DNA from: Cheiracanthium punctorium | Taxonomy: Eukaryota > Arthropoda > Arachnida > Araneae > Cheiracanthiidae | DNA length: 64,000 nt | Assembly (NCBI GenBank): GCA_038373885.1 | Contig: JAWZYV010016535.1 | Coordinates: 744,001-808,000, forward strand | Reading direction: 5' to 3' | Shown here: one piece after another, positions 57,135 through 64,000 of the stretch | How the letters are laid out: the number at the start of each line of letters is the position of its first letter | Position numbering within the stretch: position 1 is the stretch's first letter | Program-made: the position numbers and the translations under genes | The notes under the pieces: generated by a model | The model's input: the letters and a program-made list of their open reading frames with translations, nothing else | Told to the model about the DNA's origin: nothing | Database searches by the model: none

Positions 57135-58851
57135 GTGAACTCTCCTTTCTTCTCTACTCTAATACCTCTAAAATACGCTTTAAAAAATTTCGGTCCATAC
57201 AGCGTAATACTTTTTGAATCTTTTGTTCGGCCCTGTAGATAATCAGCTGTCAGTCGAATGAGACCAAAAGGGAAGGTGCACAATTAGATGTTACAACAGC
57301 CCTACGTATAAAGTTTCAACATTCTACGTCTAACAGTTTTTGAGGTATCCAAGTTACATACATACGTAAGTACGTACAGACGGCATGGAAAAACAGGTCA
57401 AAACAGACTCAAACAGGTCAAAACAGGCCATTGTCAAAATGAGTTGCAGACGCATTTATATGAATGTGCATGCTAGCGTACGATGAGATGCGTCGAAAAA
57501 TTCTTAAAAGTAATTTTAGAGGTTGCCAAAATTGGTTTTTTTTTTGTCGAAATTCGACCGCCGAAATTTTTTGGGATCACACTACTTCCTTATACTCCGT
57601 ACAAAGAAGTAAAAATTGGAAGAAATCTTTGTAAATAGATTACACTTTTGTCTGTACATTTCTTGGAATTCAAAAAGGTAGCGACTTCTATCCGTTTCAA
57701 GCACCTGGGAATCCAGTACGACCCTCAAAAAAAAGTTTGTCTGTCTGTCATTCTGTCGTTGTCTCCATGACGCTTTTTCTGGGCCGAAATTCATTAAACT
57801 CGCATATCTCAAAAACTATTCGATGTAGAATGTTGAAACTTAATATTTAGGATTGTTGTAACATCTAGTTGTGCACCTCCGCTTTCGGTCCCATTCGAGT
57901 GGATAATTTATCTAAAGGACTTCCTACAAGATTCTAAATACTGTTGCAGAATACTCTGCTTATTTCCTGGGTTCGTTGTTCTAAAGTCCAGTTTCTATAG
58001 AAAGTTCTAATAAAGAGTTCACTTGTCAGGATGGAACACAACTTTATTGCTTCTAGAACTTAGTCGAACAATCGGCTGTACAAAATTCACAGGCACAAAC
58101 GGCCAGCAGCTCGTTTATAACAGCCCATTCAATATAGGCGTCGGCACGGGGGATCAAACGGGTCACTTGACACCCCCCCCCCTCCTGGAAAATGTGACCT
58201 TTAAAAAAATAGGCATCATATACGAAAAAAAATCTGATGTGGACAACACGTGACTTCCTTGCACGTCTATTAAATCAAAAATATTTTCGGCGCACTTCGT
58301 CTAAACTTATTTTGTTTGAATTGAAAGAGGTAAAATACTGAAGTAATACTAAGGTTTAGCGATTTCTAGCCAAATTTTTCGATATCGCCAAGCTGAATTC
58401 AGTTTGAAAGATTTCTTTCTGACATTTTATTTGGCGATATTTCACCAAAAGCGACAAGCTTGAGATAGTTTTCGAGATTTTGGGGATAGCCAAAGTAGTC
58501 ATTAACTAGAGATTTTCAATGAATTGAATGGATCCATACACCTTAATGTATTTAAAGTCATTTGGCTGACCCTGTAAATAAATTCCCAGTCGATTGCAGT
58601 CAAAAAAGATATTGAACACAGTTAGATATTATAATAGTTCTAAATACAAAAGTTCAAAATTCTACGGATTAAAGTTTTAGAGTTATACAAAATACGAAAT
58701 AATTTTTGGCGCCAAATTTGGCGATATTTCGGCGAAACTCGCCAAGGTTGACGACATATGGCGAGATTTTAAGCATGGACCAAACAATGACTGACTATCG
58801 CCAAATTTTGCGATATTTTGGTAAAACTCGCCAAGGTCGACAACAAATGGC
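57135..58851. mobile_element. ACTTCCTTG-family and LTR fragments, right arm
   Basis: These mirror the left-arm order: left-end piece (57,135-57,605), opposite piece (57,778-57,940), gypsy family B LTR R-U5 fragment (about 57,941-58,128, minus strand), then the right-end piece starting ACTTCCTTGCACGT at 58,252. TTTGGCGCCAAA recurs at 58,705-58,716. Confidence 0.75.
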
Positions 58852-58865
58852 AAGATTATGGGCAT

Positions 58866-59849
58866 CCCAGACAGCACAGCAAATTTGCATCAAACTTGCA
58901 GTAAGCTTGATTTATCAAGTTGATAAACTTGAATTAAGCTTAAAAATTTCAAGCGTGTAAGCTTAATGCAAGCTTGAATCAAGTGTTCAAGTTTACACTT
59001 GCCCAACTTGCATTTAGCTTGACATAGCAAACTTAATTCAAACTTAAAAAATTTCCCTAAATATACGGGGCGCCGGTCGGCGAACTCGCCCCAAATATTT
59101 TATTTTTCCACGCATTTTCCCCTCTACGCTGAAACCTCAAGTTATTTAAATCAGTTTCCGTCTAGCATTCGCGACTGGGATCGATCTCGGGACAAAAGGT
59201 GTGGCAAGCCAGCGTCCTAACCACCATGTCATTCTGACTTGAAGTGACATGACTAAAGTTTGAAGTGACTGTTATGGTTGTCACACCGTTTTTTGGCGAG
59301 ATTGATCAGTATTGACCGATGCCGACCTGCCTCTTTTATTTTTCCATGGGATGAATCAAAATTAAAATAATGTTATGTGTGATTTATAGACTCTACTAAT
59401 AGGGAAATAAGCATAATATAAACTTAAAAGCAGCACACGTTTTAAAACTTTCAATATCGCAACACTCATGTTGGGCAATATTGGCCAAAATCGAGACAAA
59501 CGACTGATTTTGAAATCAATTTTGTAGTATATTTGTATTTTATTTTGAAGAATTTCAATATTTGGAAATATAGAATCTTTGTTTTTTAATTGCATGGTCA
59601 AGTACATTTATGACTGATGATAAATTATTTGTTATACGGATGTGGCTTTCCAAATCAAGCAGTAATCAAGTTGTATTCAAGCTTGACAGTTCAAACGATT
59701 TAAATTCGACGGGATAATATTTGCTGACTCATTTTTTTGTAATCTCCAAACTTGCTGCAAGCTTAAAATGAATTGAAGTGTCAAGCTTCTTTTAATGCGT
59801 GAAATTCAAAGAAATGTCAAGCTTGATTTAAACTTACGTGCTGTCTGGG
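58866..59849 (-). mobile_element. AAGCTTG-rich MITE, copy 2
   Basis: The ends are CCCAGACAGCAC and GTGCTGTCTGGG. The flanks read GGCAT | element | ATGG, and uninterrupted relatives (TTAAGCATGGACC at 58,771) read straight through, which indicates insertion with duplication of AT. The interior matches 4770-5726 in reverse, including the tRNA-Leu-like segment (minus strand, about 59,250-59,175) and a GGCGAGTTCGCCGACCGGCG-type block. It lies directly outside the right edge of the inverted duplication, inside an ACTTCCTTG-family copy. Confidence 0.88.
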
Positions 59850-60922
59850 ATGGACCAAACAATGGCATTCTATCGTCAAATTTGGCAATATTTCGCCAAA
59901 ACTCGCGAAGAACGATGGCAAATAGAGATATCTTGGGCATCACCAAATGACTCAATGTCGTCAAATTTGGCGACATTTTGGCAAAACTCGCAAAGATTGA
60001 CGACAGACGGCGAGATTTTGGGCATGAAGCAAACAATTACTGTCTACAGTTGTATTATATTGAAAATGTCCATTATCATTGATGTACTAAAATTCTTTTC
60101 GGTGGTCCTGTAAATAAACTCTCCAGTAGACTGGAACCAAAATTCGAGATGCACAAATAGATGTTACAGCAATCTTATGTATGCAATTTCAACATTCTAC
60201 GACTAATAATTTTTTAGATTTGAGAGTTAAATACATACACACGTACACCAAAAGTCGCCAAGCTTGGCGATTTTTGGAGTAGTTTTGGAGGGAGACACGT
60301 GATCGTGCTCGGACCATTAACTAACTTATATGGTAGGACGGTATTGTGCTTGAAATGGATGAAGCCACTAAAATTGCCATTGACCGTAATGTATTAGAAA
60401 TCTTTTGAGCATTCCTGTAGCAGAACTATAAATGATAAAGACACTTTTTTTAATGGAGAAATTCAGTTGTAACTCTGAACAGCATATATCACTTCTGTCT
60501 GAGTCTTTTGAAATAGTGCAATACCTCTAAAATACTCTTTAATGAATTTCGGCCCATAGAGCGTAATGTATTTAGAATCTCTTGGGCGGCCCTGTAGCTA
60601 AACTATCCAGTTGAACGGAACCGAAAGGGGAGCTGCACAAGTAGTTGTTACAACAATCCTAAATATAAAATTTCGATATTCTACGCCTAATAGTTTTTGA
60701 GATATGCGAGTTTAATGAATTTCGGCCCATAGAGCGTAATGTATTTCGAATCTTTTGGGCGGTCCGGTATATAAACTATCCATTCGATTGAGACCAAAGG
60801 GGAGGTGCACATCTAGATCATAGAACAATCCTAAATACAAAATTTCTACATTCTACGACCAATACTTTTTGAGGTATGCGAATTACATACATACATACAT
60901 ACGTACACACATACGTACGTAT
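59850..60922 (-). mobile_element. ACTTCCTTG-family fragment
   Basis: Minus-strand match to about 6630-7640 of the longest copy: the TTTGGCGA units, then GTCGCCAAGCTTGGCGA at 60,254-60,270, CTCTATGGG/CCCATAGAG blocks and a (TACA)n run. The family B LTR abuts it at 60,923. Confidence 0.7.
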
Positions 60923-61875
60923 TGTTGCAGAAAACTCTGCTATTCCTATGTTCGTCGTTCTAAAGTCCAATTGCTGTAGAGAGTTCTAGTAAAAAGTCCA
61001 TTTGTCAGGATGGAAAACGAACTTTATTTCTTCTAGAACTTTGTCGAACAATCAGCTGTACAAGATTCACAAACACAATGAAGTACTAATGTGCTTTTAA
61101 CAGTCCGCTTAGATCAGAAGCTCTCACAAATGCTGTATTTCTCCCACAAAATAAAACACTTCCACAGGTAAAATTCAGTGGAAATATACACTGACACTAT
61201 GGATAACACTGAAACTCCCTCAAGACTCAACAATGAAGAATTTACACACAGCACTTAAGTACAAAGCTTCAAAAAAGCAAGCCAAAACACTGCTTCTATA
61301 GCACTATCAATTCACAGAGCAAAGCAAGCGTACTCACTCAGAGAGCTCTATTCACACTACGGGTGCTCAACTCACACTGAACTATCGGGGCAGCGCGCGC
61401 TTGTATTTATAGAGGAGGCAGAAGCTACGAGGAGCTTCCAGAAAAGTCTATTTCTCGAAGATTCCCCATAAAGCGGGAATTTTTTTTACGACATAGAAGA
61501 GAAATGTTAGGTTATTATGTGATTTTAATGCCGCAAAAGCAACTTTACAAGCTCCATAGGGAAAACTGCGCCAAATCACCAAAATGTCGCCAAGCTTGGC
61601 GACTTTTCGCGAAATGTCAAGAAATTTGGCGCCAAAAATAAATCCCCAAAAGTGAAGTTACCGAGGACCAATAGACCCGCCTAGGACCAATATTTCCAGA
61701 GATTTCTAGAAACTGTTGTTGAAATGAATGGGAAAACCGAAACCTCCGTATCTCCGGTTCTAGTTGACCGATTTTGATGCAACGAAAGGCAAAATGTAAC
61801 TATTCGAAGCGTAGAATACGAATTTTGAACTACTTTAAACCCCAGAACAGCGGGTTGCCCTGAAAATTCGTAACA
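60923..61875 (-). mobile_element. Solo LTR of gypsy family B
   Basis: Read on the minus strand it starts TGTTACGAATTTTCAGGG and ends GAGTTTTCTGCAACA (TG...CA), 953 bp. A TATAAATA box (61,404-61,411) is followed 31 bases downstream by an arthropod-type initiator TCAGT (61,376-61,380), and AATAAA lies at 61,023-61,028, all on the minus strand. These define U3, R and U5. No internal sequence is attached. No clear target duplication was seen. Confidence 0.8.
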
Positions 61876-62387
61876 ATACATTACACTCTATGGGCAGAAA
61901 TTCATTAAAGCGTATTTTAGAGGTATTAGATTATTTCAAACGACTCAGAAGGGATATACGTTGTTAAAGGTTACAAAATGAATTTCTGCATCGAAAAAAT
62001 TGTCTTTATCATTTATAGTTCTGCTATAGGAACACTCAAAAGATTTCCAATACATTACGATCAATGGCAGTTTTACGGACATTCATCCATTTCAAGCACA
62101 ATACCGTCCTACCATATAGTTAGGTAATGGTCCGACTACGTTTACGTGCCTCCTTCAAGAATTACGACAAAAGTCACCAAGCTTGGCGACTTTTGGAGTA
62201 CGTGTGCAGGTATTTAACTCTCAAATCTCAAAAACTATTAGTTGTTGAATGTTGAAATTTCGTATATAAGATTGTTGTAAGATCTAGTTGTGCATCTCTA
62301 TTTTTGGTTCCAATCTACTGGAGAGTTTATTTGCAGGACCACCCAAAAGAATTTCAATACATTAATGTCTATGGACATCTTCAATAT
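61876..62387 (+). mobile_element. ACTTCCTTG-family fragment
   Basis: Plus-strand match to about 6963-7465 of the longest copy, including GTCACCAAGCTTGGCGAC at 62,173-62,190. It is bounded on both sides by family B LTRs. Confidence 0.7.
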
Positions 62388-63190
62388 TGTTAGGAAGTTT
62401 CGGGGCGACCAGCTGTTCTGGTGTTTAAAATAGTTCAAAATTCGTATTCTATGCTTCAAATAGTTAAATTTTGCCTTTTGTTGAATCAAAATCGGTCAAC
62501 TAGAACCGGAGATACGGAGGTTTCGGTTTCCCTATTCATTAGTGTGGTGTGGGGTTTCTAGAAATCTCGAGAAATATTGGTCGTAGGCCTTCGGTAACTT
62601 CACTTTTGGGAACTTATTTTTGGCGTCAAATTTGGCGATATTTTTCGGAAAGTCTCCGAGCTTGGCGACATTTTGCTCATTTGGCGCAATTTTCCTATGA
62701 GGCTTGTAACGTTGCTTTTTCAGCATTAAAATCACATAATAGCCTAATATTTCTCTTCTATGACGTAATCAAAATTCCCGCTTTATGTGGAATCTTCGAG
62801 AAATAGACTTTTCTGAAAGCTCCTCGTAGTTTCTGATTCCTCTATAAATACAAGCGCGCGCTGCCCCGATAGTTCAGTGTGAGTTGAGCACCCGTAGTGT
62901 GAATAGGGCTCTCTGAGTGAGTACGCTTGCTTTGCTCTGTGAATTGATAGTGCTATAGAAGCAGTGTTTTGGCTTGCTTTTTTGAAGCTTTGTTCTTCGG
63001 TGCTGTGTGTAAATTCTTCATTGTTGAGTCTTGAGGGAGTGTCAGTGTTATCCCTCGTATATGTCCACTGAATTTTACCTGTGGAAATGTTTTATTTTGT
63101 GGAAGAAATACAGCATTTGTGAGAGCTTCTGATCTAAGTAGACTGTTAAAAGCACATTACTGTTTCACTGTGCTTGTGAATCTTGTACAA
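62388..63190 (+). repeat. 5' LTR of gypsy family B, truncated in R-U5
   Basis: Starts TGTTAGGAAGTTTCGGGG and aligns with the reverse complement of the solo LTR up to CTTGTACA at about 63,190, where U5, the primer site and the start of gag have been deleted. Confidence 0.75.
62843..62878 (+). promoter_or_regulatory. TATA box and initiator of the family B LTR
   Basis: TATAAATA at 62,843-62,850 and TCAGT at 62,874-62,878, 31 bases apart. The same pair at the same spacing is conserved in the solo LTR on the other strand. Confidence 0.7.
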
Positions 63191-63599
63191 TCCACTCATG
63201 TTGGAGGATTATCAAGATTTGAAGTCTGCTCTAGTGTTCGCTATGAAGCTGGAGGCAGCTCAGCGGACTGTAAGGAAGGATCGGCATGCTGTTAGAGCGG
63301 TAACGGTCCAAGAGCGTCCTGGTACAGACACAGAGAGCTTGGAGAACAGGATGAAGAAAATTGAAGATCTTATAGAGCGAAAATTAAGATCCGATAGAAC
63401 GAGAGACAGCCCAAGGAAAGTGAAATGCTGGAAGTGTGAAATTGAGAAACACGTACAAAAGTACTGTGGTCAAAAGTCCCATAACCAGCAACAGAAATTT
63501 CAGAGAGAAAAGGAGGGAACCTACGAGGTGGCCATCTCGCGGGGCGAAGGTGCCAGAAATTCAAAAGCCCCACCCAAAAGTCCCAGATTTCATCAGTGA
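63191..63599 (+). pseudogene. gag: Partial gag of gypsy family B
   Basis: The open frame starts at the deletion junction and encodes the C-terminal half of a Gag: LEDYQDLKSALVFAMKLEAA, a helical RMKKIEDLIERKLR stretch, and a CCHC zinc knuckle CWKCEIEKHVQKYC with correct C-x2-C-x4-H-x4-C spacing. It ends with TGA at 63,597-63,599. The capsid N-terminus and start codon are missing, so it cannot make a normal Gag. Confidence 0.75.
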
Positions 63600-64000
63600 A
63601 TGATAGCAGTAATGGAATATTTGTACTCGTATACGTTAATGAATCTCCATGCGAAATGGTCATTGATACTGGAGCTAATGTAACCATCATAAGGACAGAT
63701 ATGGCCAAGAAATTAAATTTGAAGACTATCTGGACTCCGCCCTCGCTGACCCTCCAGACTGTGACAGGTGACAAGATCAAGTGGCGGAAAAGCAAGAGTA
63801 GATATCATATTTGGAAACGCCAGATACGACCATGTGGTATATGTCGCTAATATTACGGACTCGTTCATTCTCGGCTAAACTTTCTAAAATCACATAAATT
63901 TAGCTTGGACTTTAACGCTTTGAAGACGGGCGATCGATTTTTCAACCAAGCCGTAGTACCCCTTAAAGGACGAGCTTGGTTCATATTTCGACCAACTAAT
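63596..64000 (+). pseudogene. pol: Protease start of gypsy family B pol, runs off the window
   Basis: In the -1 frame relative to gag and overlapping its stop, the sequence reads GIFVLVYVNESPCEMVIDTG then ANVTII, an aspartic protease with its DTGA active site. A frameshift near 63,800 moves the homology to another frame (FGNARYDHVVYVANITDSF). The RT and later domains lie beyond 64,000 if present. Confidence 0.75.

Larger units (their letters stand above)
52639..58851. repeat. Right arm of the large inverted duplication
   Basis: Reverse-complement partner of 35,296-50,376, about 6.2 kb. The inner edge falls inside the AlkB-like gene (at the codons for WIEF) and the outer edge at CAACAAATGGC. 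It lacks the LTR retrotransposon and the SINE fragment of the left arm and carries the complete version of the gene. Confidence 0.93.

Overview
The window looks like repeat-rich, AT-rich nuclear DNA of an arthropod, most likely an arachnid such as a spider. That reading is inference. It rests on tRNA-derived SINEs, many hAT, Tc1 and piggyBac-type remnants, Ty3/gypsy LTR elements with a D35E integrase, long homopolymers and microsatellites, and the absence of bacterial-style gene packing. I see no intact single-copy host gene, rRNA gene, functional tRNA gene or CRISPR array. Nearly everything recognisable is mobile or duplicated DNA.

Layout. 1-14,000: AT-rich spacer with short non-autonomous elements. 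These include a TTAA-flanked piggyBac-type MITE whose core is a perfect 208-bp palindrome, an AAGCTTG-rich MITE carrying a tRNA-Leu-like segment, a 1.77-kb element with ACTTCCTTG terminal inverted repeats, hAT-type MITEs with clean 8-bp target duplications, and tRNA-derived SINEs. 14,000-34,900: more of the same, plus broken coding relics (a Tc1-like transposase, an integrase C-terminus, a ZMYM1-like hAT transposase, a basic TE-associated protein) and a solo LTR with 4-bp TSDs.

35,296-58,851 is one large inverted duplication. Its arms are about 6.2-6.6 kb once a later insertion is discounted, with a 2.26-kb spacer at 50,377-52,638. The left arm is interrupted by a nearly intact 8.5-kb Ty3/gypsy retrotransposon (37,354-45,860; CTTG target duplication). 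The right arm keeps the matching empty site at about 56,830. The gene at the heart of the duplication encodes a protein I read as an AlkB-like fold that has lost its iron and 2-oxoglutarate ligands, followed by a Myc-type nuclear localisation signal and a PC4-like single-strand-DNA-binding domain. The right copy is full length (462 codons). The left copy has a nonsense codon exactly between the two halves and is then cut by the duplication breakpoint.

58,852-64,000: another AAGCTTG MITE, scrambled ACTTCCTTG-family pieces, and two LTRs of a second gypsy family in opposite orientations. One of these LTRs is joined by deletion to a partial gag and protease that run off the window.

The most promising unusual item is the AlkB-like/PC4-like fusion gene in the palindrome. 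Next are the natural before/after insertion experiment in its two arms and the GGGAAAC frameshift signal of the retrotransposon. All family assignments come from reading motifs by eye. No database search was run.
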